NCBI RefSeq assembly: GCF_002915595.1
Contig: NZ_PQGG01000013.1
Coordinates: 85,395 to 149,394, forward strand
Length of the DNA stretch: 64,000 bases
Direction: 5' to 3'
Source: Zhongshania marina
GTDB lineage: Bacteria; Pseudomonadota; Gammaproteobacteria; Pseudomonadales; Spongiibacteraceae
Shown here: positions 19,777 to 28,744 of the stretch, piece after piece
How positions within the stretch are numbered: position 1 is the stretch's first letter
Layout of the letters: every line of letters begins with the position of its first letter
Notes under the pieces: model-generated
Told to the model about the DNA's origin: nothing
Seen by the model: the letters and a program-made list of their open reading frames with translations, nothing else
Databases searched by the model: none
Made by a program: the position numbers and the translations under genes

Positions 19777-20883
19777 ATGCGTAAAGTCCTATTAGGTGCT
19801 GCAATTGCTGCAGCGATTTGTCCTACATTTGCGTCAGCCGCTGATGAGGGTAAGTGGTACTTGAATCCGGCAATTGGTTACATGTCATATGATAAAGATC
19901 GTAATTTGGATGATGCAGCGGTCGCGCTTTTCGGTGTGGAGCGCAGATTCAACAGCAGTTGGGGTATGGAAGTTCGCGGCTTATATAGCGAGGCGGATGA
20001 TGAGCAGGGAAATACATCACTTGATCAGAAGGTGATGGGAACTAGCTTGGATGTTCTCCGTTATTTTAGCGGTAGTCAAAGTGTTGTGCCTTATCTCGCT
20101 GGCGGTATCGGTGTAATTGATTCAGATTTTGACAATGGTGCTTATCAAACTCAGACTCAGCTAAATGCTGGTGCTGGTTTCAGGTACATTATAAGCGAAG
20201 CTTTATCGATTCGTACGGATGCCCGCTATGTGTATGGTACCGATCATGAAACTGGTGACGGCGTTCTATCTGTCGGTTTGAGCTATGCCTTCGGCGAAAC
20301 ATCGGCTCCAATGCCAGCACCTGCCCCCGTCGCTGGTGACTCAGATGGTGACGGTGTTGAAGACGGTGTAGATCAGTGTCCAGGTACACCAGCTGGTGTG
20401 GCTGTAGATGCCAAGGGTTGTGCGCTAGATAGAGATGGTGACGGTGTGCCTAACTACCGCGACAAGTGCCCAAATACACCTGCAGGTCGTCAAGTCGACA
20501 AGTTTGGCTGCAAATTTATACTTAAGCACTCAGAAAGCATTAAGTTAGAAATTAACTTTGCTAACGATTCAGATGCTATCCCAGTTGCTTATGCTGCTGA
20601 GTTGCAGAAAGTAGCTGAGTTTATGAAGAAGTTTGGTGGCGTGAGCACAGTTGTTGAAGGTCATGCTGACAGCAACGGTGAAGCGGCTTATAACAAGCAG
20701 CTTTCTCAGCGCCGTGCTGATGCTGTTCGCAACGCACTGATCCGTGACTACGGTATTGCTGCGAATCGTTTGAGCGCAGTAGGTTACGGTGAAGAGCGTC
20801 CGATTGCTGATAACAGAACAGCAGCTGGCCGCAGTGCTAACCGTCGTGTTATTGCTGTAATGCAGGCAGAAGTTGTTGAGTAA
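19777..20883 (+). CDS. OmpA/OprF-family outer membrane protein with TSP3 repeats
   Basis: A 368-residue porin-like protein in three parts. A signal peptide (MRKVLLGAAIAAAICPTFASA) precedes an N-terminal 8-strand beta-barrel to about residue 170. A hinge of thrombospondin type 3 Ca-binding repeats (DSDGDGVEDGVDQCP, DRDGDGVPNYRDKCP, with Cys pairs) follows. The C-terminal OmpA domain binds peptidoglycan (VVEGHADSNGEAAYNKQLS and RRADAVRNALI). This is the OprF architecture, linking outer membrane to cell wall. ATG at 19777 follows AGGGGG with good spacing; a frame to 19723 lacks this. It has its own terminator. Confidence 0.93.
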   Translation: MRKVLLGAAIAAAICPTFASAADEGKWYLNPAIGYMSYDKDRNLDDAAVALFGVERRFNSSWGMEVRGLYSEADDEQGNTSLDQKVMGTSLDVLRYFSGSQSVVPYLAGGIGVIDSDFDNGAYQTQTQLNAGAGFRYIISEALSIRTDARYVYGTDHETGDGVLSVGLSYAFGETSAPMPAPAPVAGDSDGDGVEDGVDQCPGTPAGVAVDAKGCALDRDGDGVPNYRDKCPNTPAGRQVDKFGCKFILKHSESIKLEINFANDSDAIPVAYAAELQKVAEFMKKFGGVSTVVEGHADSNGEAAYNKQLSQRRADAVRNALIRDYGIAANRLSAVGYGEERPIADNRTAAGRSANRRVIAVMQAEVVE

Positions 20884-20910
20884 AATTTGATTCACAGTGT
20901 GAGTCATTGA

Positions 20911-20934
20911 AAGGGGCCTTCGGGCCCCTTTTTC
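20911..20934 (+). terminator. Rho-independent terminator after the OmpA-like gene
   Basis: AAGGGGCC (20911-20918) pairs with GGCCCCTT (20923-20930) around TTCG, followed by TTT. It is a strong stem with a stable tetraloop, 27 bases after the stop. Confidence 0.9.
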
Positions 20935-21169
20935 GTTCCTTCCCGTTCGTTTCCTCCCCGTTTTTTCGCTGACATTTTCAGTTGGCGCTGTGCTTATTTC
21001 GCATATTTTTAGCTTTAATCACGGATTCTATGAAGTGGCATGGATCTTGAAGACCTATGGAGATAGAAGCCATAAATCAGCTTGTCTTCACCATTATGGT
21101 GCGCTTGTTGATGGCTCGCCATAGGGTGAATGCCTTAATTTGGTGCGTTAGGGCGCGAAGGAGAAATGA

Positions 21170-23353
21170 ATGATATTTGGCCGGAAAAATCGTAAGCCAA
21201 TTACAATTACAGATAAAAAGGTCGTGGACTGGAAATATGCTGTCTGCGGTTATTGTTCTACTGGCTGCTCTATCGAGGTTGGTTTAAATGCCGACGGTAA
21301 GCCAGTGGCAAGTAGAGGTAAGGGAAACGCCCCTGTTAATCAGGGTAAATTATGTATTAAAGGTATTTTTGAGCATGAGTTAAGTGGCACCGCCGGTCGT
21401 GGCGTTGAGCCTTTAATGCGCAACAAAATTTACGATAGCTTTCAGCCAGCTAGCTGGGATCAGGCGCTGGACAGAACTGCCGCGGAGTTTAAACGCATTC
21501 AAGAAAAATATGGCCGAGATAGCATTGCGGTCGTATCTACAGGCCAGTTGTTGACCGAAGAGTTTTATACCTTAGGCAAGTTGGTGCGGGGTGTTATTGG
21601 CACCAATAATTATGATGGCAACACGACTTTATGTATGGCGTCTGCCGTATCTGGTTATAAGCGCTCCTTTGGCGCAGACGGCCCGCCAGGCTGCTACGAT
21701 GATTTCGAAAGTACGCATTGCCTGATGGCCTTTGGCTCTAATCTACCTGAGCAGCATCCTATTATTTATTGGCGTCTGAAGGAGGCCCTCGAAAAGCGCA
21801 AGTTTCCGCTGATTGTGGTTGATCCTAGGGTAACGATGTTTGCCCAGTTTGCAGATATTCATTTGCCTATCACCCCTGGAACCGATCTGGTTTTGCTGAA
21901 CGCACTTGCCCACGTGATTTTGGCGGAAGGCCTGCAAGATGAGTCTTATATTGAGGCGCACTGCAATGGTTTTGAGGAACTGAAAGCCACCGTCGCTAAA
22001 TATGATCCGGTTACTGCATCGCGAATCTGCGGTATCGACGCGGACATGATCAAAAACGTCGCGCGAATCTACGCTAAAGCGCCGTCCGCAATGAGTATTT
22101 GGACCATGGGCATTAATCAAAGTACCCACGGCACCGATGGGGTTTGCGGTATCAATAACTTAAATCTCATTACCGGAAATATTGGAATTCCAGGCGGTAC
22201 CAGTTTGTCGATTACCGGCCAATGTAATGCCATGGGGACTCGCGAGTGGTCGTCTTGCTCCGGATTGCCGGGCTACCGTATGTTAGAAAAACAAGAGCAT
22301 CGGGACGAGGTGGCTAAGTTTTGGGGTGTCGATGCAGACTTCTTCCCGGCAAAACGCGGCTTGCAGCAGACTGATATTTTTCCGGCTATTGAATCGGGTG
22401 AAATTAAAGCCCTGTGGATTGTTGCTACCAATCCGTTAACCTCCATGCCGAATCAACCTCGCATTAAAAAGGCCTTGGAAAAGCTTGAATTCATGGTGGT
22501 GCAGGACGGCTACAAAGACTGCGAAACGGTGAATTTTGCCCATGTTTACTTACCCGGTGCATTGTGGGGTGAGAAAGAAGGGGTTCAGACAAACACTGAG
22601 CGTCGAGTGAATTTAGTTCGTAAATTTGTTGAGCCACCAGGTCAAGCTAAACCGGATCACTGGGTCTTTAGTGAGTTGGCTAAACGCTTTGAGCGCGGTC
22701 AGGCGATGACTTTCCCTGAGACGACATCTGAAATCTTTGATGAGATGAAAATGCTGTCTAAAGGGGCTAAGCGGAATTTGGATATCTCTGGGATGAGTCA
22801 TGATCTGATCGAAGCCCAGCGCGGTATTCAGTGGCCGATGCGAGAAGGCGAGGCGACGGGAAACCCTCGTCTGTATAGCGATGGTATTTTTCCAACTCCT
22901 AACGGCAAAGCCAATTTGTTGGCGATGGACTATATCGAAGACAACGAAGTACCGAATGAGAGCTACCCATTTTGGTTAAACAGTGGTCGTGTCGTTGAGC
23001 ATTTTCATACCCGTACTAAGACCGGGAAAATCGGTAATCTCAATAAGTTTAGCCCGACTCCCTATATGGAAATGAACCCAGATTCAGCGCGCGAGCAGGG
23101 TGTTAAACACCAAAGCTATGTACGCCTTGTGTCTAAGCGTGGTGACGCCGTCGTGATGGTGCAGCTAACCCAGCGTGTGCCTCACAATATGGTCTTCATC
23201 CCTATGCATTACCACGATTGCGTAAACCGCCTTTCTTTGGGTTTGCTCGACCCCTACTCACGACAGCCAGCGTTTAAGCAATGCGCAGTGCGGATTGAGC
23301 AAATAGATCAGAAAGAAGCGGGCCGATTGAATGTAGAGCGTCGCGCATTTTAA
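21170..23353 (+). CDS. NasA/NapA-type molybdopterin oxidoreductase, cytoplasmic
   Basis: A 727-residue bis-MGD enzyme. The N-terminal 4Fe-4S site is Cys26, Cys29, Cys33 and Cys62, and the predicted molybdenum ligand is Cys155 in TTLCMASAVSGY, as in assimilatory and periplasmic nitrate reductases. NAMGTRE and EKEGVQTNTERR also resemble NasA, and the C-terminal MopB domain ends near 715. No twin-arginine signal is present, so it should stay in the cytoplasm, and the C-terminal 2Fe-2S domain of some NasA enzymes is missing. It is followed by an Fe-S/membrane-anchor fusion that could connect it to quinones. Nitrate is the best substrate guess; formate or another oxoanion is possible. No nitrite reductase or nitrate transporter lies nearby. 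GAAGGAG precedes the ATG. Confidence 0.8.
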   Translation: MIFGRKNRKPITITDKKVVDWKYAVCGYCSTGCSIEVGLNADGKPVASRGKGNAPVNQGKLCIKGIFEHELSGTAGRGVEPLMRNKIYDSFQPASWDQALDRTAAEFKRIQEKYGRDSIAVVSTGQLLTEEFYTLGKLVRGVIGTNNYDGNTTLCMASAVSGYKRSFGADGPPGCYDDFESTHCLMAFGSNLPEQHPIIYWRLKEALEKRKFPLIVVDPRVTMFAQFADIHLPITPGTDLVLLNALAHVILAEGLQDESYIEAHCNGFEELKATVAKYDPVTASRICGIDADMIKNVARIYAKAPSAMSIWTMGINQSTHGTDGVCGINNLNLITGNIGIPGGTSLSITGQCNAMGTREWSSCSGLPGYRMLEKQEHRDEVAKFWGVDADFFPAKRGLQQTDIFPAIESGEIKALWIVATNPLTSMPNQPRIKKALEKLEFMVVQDGYKDCETVNFAHVYLPGALWGEKEGVQTNTERRVNLVRKFVEPPGQAKPDHWVFSELAKRFERGQAMTFPETTSEIFDEMKMLSKGAKRNLDISGMSHDLIEAQRGIQWPMREGEATGNPRLYSDGIFPTPNGKANLLAMDYIEDNEVPNESYPFWLNSGRVVEHFHTRTKTGKIGNLNKFSPTPYMEMNPDSAREQGVKHQSYVRLVSKRGDAVVMVQLTQRVPHNMVFIPMHYHDCVNRLSLGLLDPYSRQPAFKQCAVRIEQIDQKEAGRLNVERRAF

Positions 23354-23459
23354 TTCAGTAATTGAGCCCCTTGTACCTAGGGGTAAGTGCCGAGCAGTTA
23401 TATCAGTATTAAGTGGTCATCGAGTTGCTTGCTCAATGACCCGATTAAGGGCAGTAATT

Positions 23460-25307
23460 ATGTGGAAAGTAAGAGACGACGAACCGGGATATGCCTTTTT
23501 AAAGGAGTCCACCGCGCCAGCGGTAAATTATTATGAGGCGCCTATTGATCTGATCGCTCGTACTGGTGGAGCACTTCCTGCTGGTCGAGAAATGTTTATT
23601 AATGAGGAACCAGGGGTTGGTAACAATCCCAATCGGAATAAGCAGCACGCCTTTCATTTTACCGCTGACAATTGTATTGGTTGCCATGCCTGCGAGGCTG
23701 CCTGCAGCGAAAAAAATGACAACCCTGCGCACATTAGTTTTCGTTCGGTGGGTTATGTAGAGGGCGGTACCTACCCAGATTTTAAACGTATGAATATCTC
23801 AATGGCCTGTAACCATTGTGATGATCCTGTTTGTTTGAAAGGCTGCCCTACACGGGCTTACACCAAGCATGTTGAGTACGGTGCGGTGCTACAAGATCCA
23901 GAAACCTGCTTTGGTTGCGGTTATTGCACATGGGTATGTCCTTACAATGCGCCGCAGCTTGACCCGATAAAGGGGCAGGTGTCTAAGTGCAATATGTGTG
24001 TGGATCGCTTAGAAGTTAATCTTAAACCGGCGTGTGTGTCAGCGTGCTTGGGTAATGCACTCAATTTCGGCGTGGTTGATGATCTACCGGAAAACCGCGA
24101 GCAGGCTAAGGTGAGCATTCCCGGTTTCCCTGATCCTGAAATTACCCATCCGAATATTCGCTTCCAGCAAATTAAAAATATGCCAGACGAAGTGACTCGC
24201 ACAGATGGCATGGCGGTCAAATATCACAAGGGTGACGACGGGCAATACCGTCCGGTGGTTGACCAGAAAAAAGGCATCGACAAAAAGTGGAGCTTGTCTA
24301 AATTAAGCTCACGTGAAAATCCCCTCGTGATTTTTACCTTGGTAAGTCAAACCTCAATAGGCGCTTTTTTCTTAGCGTTTTGGGGTGCGCAATTTGGCGT
24401 AGAAAGCTTGCAGGCACTCCGTGATTCGATCATGTATATCCCGCTTATGGCGGCGACGGTAGGTTTGGCGGGAATCGGCATGCTAATGTCGGCAACGCAT
24501 CTTGGTAAGCCTTGGCGTTTTTATCGCGGGTTTAATAATTTACGTCATTCGCCGGTTTGCCGCGAAGGTTTGGGTATGCTGCTGTATATGGTATTTGCTG
24601 GCATTCACTTATTGGCGATGCTACCTAGCAATCAACTATTTATACAGTTAATCGGTGATTGGGGGCGCTTCGAGATTATTGCTGCTGTAAGTGGCTATTT
24701 GGCCTTAATCGCGGCGGTGGTAGGTTTGTATTATATGTACCGTTGCTACCGTATACCTGCGCGTCCGTTTTGGAATCATTGGCAGACTGCAAGTTCCTTT
24801 TTCGGCACCGCAATTACGTTGGGCAGTGTTTTGGTGGGGTTAGTTGGCGTACCAACATTTATGGTGATTGGCGGTGACTTTGCGCAACTGTTTACCATCG
24901 CACTCGCAGGGATTGTATTAGGTAGCGCGCTAGAAGGCTTAGGTCTATGGCGGCATGCCGCAGCGATGGATACGGCCAATAATGAAGGCAGCGTGTCGCA
25001 CTATATTCAGTGTACTGTGTTTGGTAAAAGCTATGTGCTGCGGAATGCCTTGCTGTTGCTGAACGTGTGTGCCGCCGGCGTATTGCTAACTTTGGCACCA
25101 ACTGCTCTAACTATTAGCGCGGCATTGTTGCTGTGTTTGTTAGCTGGTGTAACTGCAATTATCGGCCGCGCCCTGTTTTATGTGTTGGTTATTCCAACCA
25201 CAATGCCCGGTGCTTTCTTTTGGAAAAACAAAGATTTTGAAGAGCACGCCCGTGAAATTGGACTGGCGAATATGCCGCAGGTGGGGGTTGTTGCCCACGC
25301 TCACTAG
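23460..25307 (+). CDS. Fused DmsB-like ferredoxin and DmsC-like membrane anchor
   Basis: One 615-residue chain joins two proteins that are usually separate. Residues ~55-215 hold four 4Fe-4S Cys groups of the DmsB type: CIGCHACEAAC, CNHCDDPVCLKGCP, CFGCGYCTWVCP and CNMCVDRL with a later CVSACLGNA. After a linker, SRENPLVIFTLVSQTSIGAF opens a DmsC-like domain with about eight membrane helices to the end. ATG at 23460 follows AAGG; an ATG at 23436 is also possible. It lies about 100 bp after the molybdoenzyme, with two small hairpins in the gap, so the pair probably forms one complex passing electrons between quinone and the molybdenum site on the cytoplasmic face. No signal peptide is seen. 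Confidence 0.82.
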   Translation: MWKVRDDEPGYAFLKESTAPAVNYYEAPIDLIARTGGALPAGREMFINEEPGVGNNPNRNKQHAFHFTADNCIGCHACEAACSEKNDNPAHISFRSVGYVEGGTYPDFKRMNISMACNHCDDPVCLKGCPTRAYTKHVEYGAVLQDPETCFGCGYCTWVCPYNAPQLDPIKGQVSKCNMCVDRLEVNLKPACVSACLGNALNFGVVDDLPENREQAKVSIPGFPDPEITHPNIRFQQIKNMPDEVTRTDGMAVKYHKGDDGQYRPVVDQKKGIDKKWSLSKLSSRENPLVIFTLVSQTSIGAFFLAFWGAQFGVESLQALRDSIMYIPLMAATVGLAGIGMLMSATHLGKPWRFYRGFNNLRHSPVCREGLGMLLYMVFAGIHLLAMLPSNQLFIQLIGDWGRFEIIAAVSGYLALIAAVVGLYYMYRCYRIPARPFWNHWQTASSFFGTAITLGSVLVGLVGVPTFMVIGGDFAQLFTIALAGIVLGSALEGLGLWRHAAAMDTANNEGSVSHYIQCTVFGKSYVLRNALLLLNVCAAGVLLTLAPTALTISAALLLCLLAGVTAIIGRALFYVLVIPTTMPGAFFWKNKDFEEHAREIGLANMPQVGVVAHAH

Positions 25308-25333
25308 AGCGTATTGTTAATATAGTTGAGTAA

Positions 25334-27127
25334 TTAGTGGCGGCGACGTGATAGGTAAACGCCGCCGTCTGCTAATTTTTTAGCTTCTTTTTTGGCGTCG
25401 CTCGCCAGTGCGCTGACGGCATGGGCCGACGTTACTTTTGTGGGATCTGGGTGTACTAGGCCGATCGACAAACTCATCGTTGCGTAAAACGTCGTATTAC
25501 CGCTTCGGTCGGAACTGCAAATTCCGCCATCCTCAAGGGCCTTTTTGTCATATAGGCACAGCACTTCCTGTTGAAAATTCTGGCAGATTGCGGCGCAGTT
25601 TGATTCGGGCGATTTTGAATTAAATACGATAATAAAATCGTCGCCGCCAACGTGGCCAATAAAGTCGGTCGTCGTATCGCAATGGGCTTTTATGACATCT
25701 GCTAACACGGTTATGGCTGCATCGCCTTGGCTGTAGCCGTAAACGTCATTAAATGCTTTGAAATGATTAATATCGCAGTAGGCAACCCAAAAGTTTGCCT
25801 GCTGTAGCAATAGGCGGGAAATGGTCTCGCTGATAGGCACGTTGCCGGGCAGTAAAGTGAGAGGATTGGCGTAGCGGGCGCTGCGAATTTGCTGTTCTGT
25901 AATTGTTCTTAAGAGGTCGATTGTTTTTACAATACCAATATATCGGCCTTGCTCGCAGACGATAAATTCCTGAATTAAATCTTCGCTAATATTGTTGGTT
26001 AATTGGTAGCTTGCTTCTTCTAAAGAAGTAATGGATTCAACGATCAAGGGCGCAGTGTCCATAAAGTGGCGTATTGGTTTGCGGCTATTGAGTTCGCGTC
26101 CAAATTCCCTCGTGTATATGTCGAGGGCTTGCCGGCGGGTAATAATTCCCATCGCAAGGTCATTGCTATCAATAAGGGGGATGGCATTGAGATCGGATTG
26201 CGTGTGAAACGCTTCGATGACCTTATCGAGGCGCGTATCGATGTTTAATGTCTGGCTGGGGCTAATGAGTGCGGTGATATTATTGTGGGCTTCAATGGGC
26301 GTTTTAAGGGCTTGCAGTTCGTTGTTGCTAAAGCTGGAGACGTTTACTCTTTGGCCAATAATATTTCCCGGGCGATGAAAGTAATAGCCCTGCATTAGTC
26401 GAACACCCAAGCTGTGTAAAAGCTCAGCCTCCTCCCTTAATTCAATGCCCTCAACAATCAGCTCGGCATTTGTCGATGTGCATAGGGCGATCAGCCCACG
26501 CATAAAACCCGCTTTGTGGTGATTGATGTGGATGTCTTGGCTAAAGTGGCGATCAAGTTTTACAAAATCTGGTTGTAGTTCCAACCAGCGATGTAGGCCG
26601 CAATAAGCGGCGCCAAGATCATCTATAGCAATACCAAAGCCGAAATCTCGGTAGCTCTGTAACACTGCTTGGAATGCGTCAAAATTGGTGATTATTTCCC
26701 TCTCGCTGAGCTCCAATACAATATTGTGCGGCGCAAGGCTGGGGTTGGCATCGATACTATTGAGCAGCAAGGCTTTGCATTGCGGCTCAAACAAAATATG
26801 TGGGTGAATATTTAGAAATAGCTTTTGCGTAGATGCGGCTCTGAAATTGGCGCAGGCAAGTTCTAAGCACAAAAACTCTAAGTCTGCGGTCATTTCGCAG
26901 CGCTGAGCTTGGTCAAATAATCGCAATGGGCTTTGCATAGGGCCTATTGGCCCGCGGGTCAGCGCTTCGTAGGCAATAATCGACAAGTCACGCGTATCAA
27001 TAATGGCTTGATATACGCTGTGTAAGCGACGACTGTGGATAATATTTTGGATGCTCAGACTGTCGTCTGCGCTGACGGCGTGCACCACGGTATAGATCCT
27101 TCGCTTGCAGTTTAGCAAAAACGTCAC
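25334..27127 (-). CDS. EAL-CBS-GGDEF cyclic-di-GMP signalling protein
   Basis: A 597-residue soluble protein. The EAL phosphodiesterase domain (residues ~35-280) keeps its key residues: EALTR, LNIHP, ELSERE, DDLGAAYCG, FVKLD, VEGIEL and MQGYYF. A CBS pair spans ~300-415; a GGDEF domain (~425-590) has the signature GGDDF instead of GGDEF, and TTTD where the RxxD inhibitory site would be. Phosphodiesterase activity is likely, while cyclase activity is uncertain; the CBS pair could sense adenine nucleotides. The GTG start at 27127 is tentative, and a second GTG about 14 codons in is possible. It converges with the molybdoenzyme unit. Confidence 0.88.
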   Translation of the reverse strand: MTFLLNCKRRIYTVVHAVSADDSLSIQNIIHSRRLHSVYQAIIDTRDLSIIAYEALTRGPIGPMQSPLRLFDQAQRCEMTADLEFLCLELACANFRAASTQKLFLNIHPHILFEPQCKALLLNSIDANPSLAPHNIVLELSEREIITNFDAFQAVLQSYRDFGFGIAIDDLGAAYCGLHRWLELQPDFVKLDRHFSQDIHINHHKAGFMRGLIALCTSTNAELIVEGIELREEAELLHSLGVRLMQGYYFHRPGNIIGQRVNVSSFSNNELQALKTPIEAHNNITALISPSQTLNIDTRLDKVIEAFHTQSDLNAIPLIDSNDLAMGIITRRQALDIYTREFGRELNSRKPIRHFMDTAPLIVESITSLEEASYQLTNNISEDLIQEFIVCEQGRYIGIVKTIDLLRTITEQQIRSARYANPLTLLPGNVPISETISRLLLQQANFWVAYCDINHFKAFNDVYGYSQGDAAITVLADVIKAHCDTTTDFIGHVGGDDFIIVFNSKSPESNCAAICQNFQQEVLCLYDKKALEDGGICSSDRSGNTTFYATMSLSIGLVHPDPTKVTSAHAVSALASDAKKEAKKLADGGVYLSRRRH

Positions 27128-27190
27128 ATTGCCACAGAGTTATGACGTTAATATGAAAATCTGCGATCGAATTGCGAAGAGTTTATGTGC

Positions 27191-27895
27191 TTAGCGTGGG
27201 CCTATAGATAAAGCCAAAATCATACTTAATTCAGACAGGGAGCGGCCGCTTTCGGCACGCATCTCATTAAAAGCAGCCTGTACTTTGGCAAGATCGCTTT
27301 GACTGGTGATTTGGGTTTTGTCGACGATACCTTCTGCATGTAAGGCGGTACACACGTCACGGCTGAGTATAAAGGTGTCTTTCCCCATAAATCGTAAAAA
27401 ATATTGCCCGGAATTGCCGCCTAAACGGTTACCGTGCTTCTTCAGGTATTTCCACAAGCCGACGATATTGTCTTCTGGCCACTCTGCTAGAAATTTTCCG
27501 AAGCTGCCGTGTTCGCGTTGAGTATCTAATATGAATAAGGCGTTTTCCTGAACGGACTTTACCTTGGTTAAATTGCGTACGATACGAGTGTCGGTGGCGA
27601 TAGTTTCGATTTCCTCTGGGGATCTTGACGCCACCCAAATAGGCAGAAAGTGATTAAATACGGTTTCAAACCCTTCCCATTTTAATTGGATGATTCGCCA
27701 CACAAAGCCCGCGCGGAAAACACAGGCCGCCATCTCTGCCAAATATCTATCGTCTTTAATGTTTGCTAACGCGGCCTTGCTTAAAGGCTTGGGTAGTTTG
27801 CCTTCTATCTCAGCTAAGCTGCCATGCTGAGCGATAGCGCGTTCTACATAACGCTGATACAAAGAGGCTGTGACGGAGGATTTTTTCGGCGACAT
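27191..27895 (-). CDS. DNA-3-methyladenine glycosylase I (Tag)-like protein, atypical active site
   Basis: A 234-residue protein aligning by eye with the Tag family. FRAGFVWRIIQLKWEGFETVF matches the QAGLSW-type helix, and FLRFMGKDTFILSRDVCTAL fits the helix-hairpin-helix region. In E. coli Tag the base-binding Glu38 lies four residues before the AGLSW segment; here the equivalent residue is Cys (AACVFRAGF). The zinc-binding Cys and His residues at both ends are also absent, and the N-terminus is longer. Glycosylase activity on 3-methyladenine is therefore doubtful; it may have another base specificity or a structural role. It lies between two genes for CBS-domain proteins. Confidence 0.68.
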   Translation of the reverse strand: MSPKKSSVTASLYQRYVERAIAQHGSLAEIEGKLPKPLSKAALANIKDDRYLAEMAACVFRAGFVWRIIQLKWEGFETVFNHFLPIWVASRSPEEIETIATDTRIVRNLTKVKSVQENALFILDTQREHGSFGKFLAEWPEDNIVGLWKYLKKHGNRLGGNSGQYFLRFMGKDTFILSRDVCTALHAEGIVDKTQITSQSDLAKVQAAFNEMRAESGRSLSELSMILALSIGPR

Positions 27896-28080
27896 GTTGG
27901 AACCACGTTTATTGCAGGAATGAGTGAGTGCTATCTGTCCATAGTATTACAATGAAATAAGATTTTCCGCGAGTTTATATAGGCATTCTTCGTTCTTTGC
28001 GAAGGCGTATCTCATTTTGTCCTAGAGGCCTTGCTACGTATTTATCCATTAAAGCGATTGTAGCGATTGGGTTTAATTGC

Positions 28081-28512
28081 TTAGTCGTGATCTCTGATGA
28101 TAGTGCGGGCGGCGGCTAGAATGTCCCGCCAACTAATAATGCCAACGGGCGCGCTCTTCGCGTTGACAACCGGTAAGCAGGACAGGCCATGTTGTTCTAA
28201 TACCGTCCAGGCATCACCAATATTGTCAGTGTCGGTCACCGTAATTGGCTTTCTTGTCATAATTTGATGCACTTTTTTGTTAAGTAGTGCTGCATCAGCG
28301 CTAGATTCCACAGGGGTGCCTGATCGTGGGCTAATAGCTTTGAATAAATCTCGGTCAGAAAGAATCCCGACTAGGCGCTGTTCTTCTGCAACCAACAAAT
28401 GATGAAAGTGGGTGTTGGCAAAAATGTGGCGGACTTCGCGGAGGCTGTCGTCCATTTCTACGGTGACGACGGGGGTGCTCATGATGTCGCTAACAGCATC
28501 TTGTAGTGTCAT
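28081..28512 (-). CDS. Tandem CBS-domain protein
   Basis: A 143-residue protein made only of two CBS motifs (residues ~8-65, with STPVVTVEMDDSLREVRHIF and GILSDRDLFKAI; ~82-138, with TRKPITVTDTDNIGDAW and GIISWRDIL). Stand-alone CBS pairs usually bind adenosine nucleotides and regulate a partner protein, which cannot be named here. It stands alone, with about 185 bp before the Tag-like gene. Confidence 0.85.
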   Translation of the reverse strand: MTLQDAVSDIMSTPVVTVEMDDSLREVRHIFANTHFHHLLVAEEQRLVGILSDRDLFKAISPRSGTPVESSADAALLNKKVHQIMTRKPITVTDTDNIGDAWTVLEQHGLSCLPVVNAKSAPVGIISWRDILAAARTIIRDHD

Positions 28513-28643
28513 GGTGGCGTCGCTAATTACCCGAAAATAGAGTCTAAACGTTTATTTATATGCAGGTTTACAGTCATCTTAGTCCATTTTGTGTTTCTTT
28601 TGCGAGGTCGATTTGGTCGCGCTATGTAATCACTAATACAGAC

Positions 28644-28692
28644 GGATGATAGGGGGGAGGGCAGCAGCGGTTTATGATGGCGACTATCATCC
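28644..28692. promoter_or_regulatory. Inverted repeat upstream of the KstD-like gene
   Basis: GGATGATAG (28644-28652) and CTATCATCC (28684-28692) are perfect inverse complements with a 31-bp spacer, so half-site centres are 40 bp apart. The right half ends 52 bp before the KstD-like start. This spacing suits a looping or multi-dimer repressor, but no regulator gene is adjacent. Confidence 0.45.
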
Positions 28693-28744
28693 TCATACTA
28701 TCGCGGTGAGCTTGCTGGCATCAAACAGGGCGGGAATATAATAA

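Noticed and set aside
21040..21060. Possible second sigma-54 promoter before the molybdoenzyme gene (TGGCATGGATCTTGAAG)
   Set aside because: The -24 part fits, but the -12 element reads TTGA instead of TTGC, losing the essential GC.
23354..23459. Terminator between the molybdoenzyme and the fused DmsBC gene
   Set aside because: Two small hairpins are present (CCCCT/AGGGG and GTCATCGAG/CTCAATGAC), but neither has a T-run, so the two genes are still treated as one unit.
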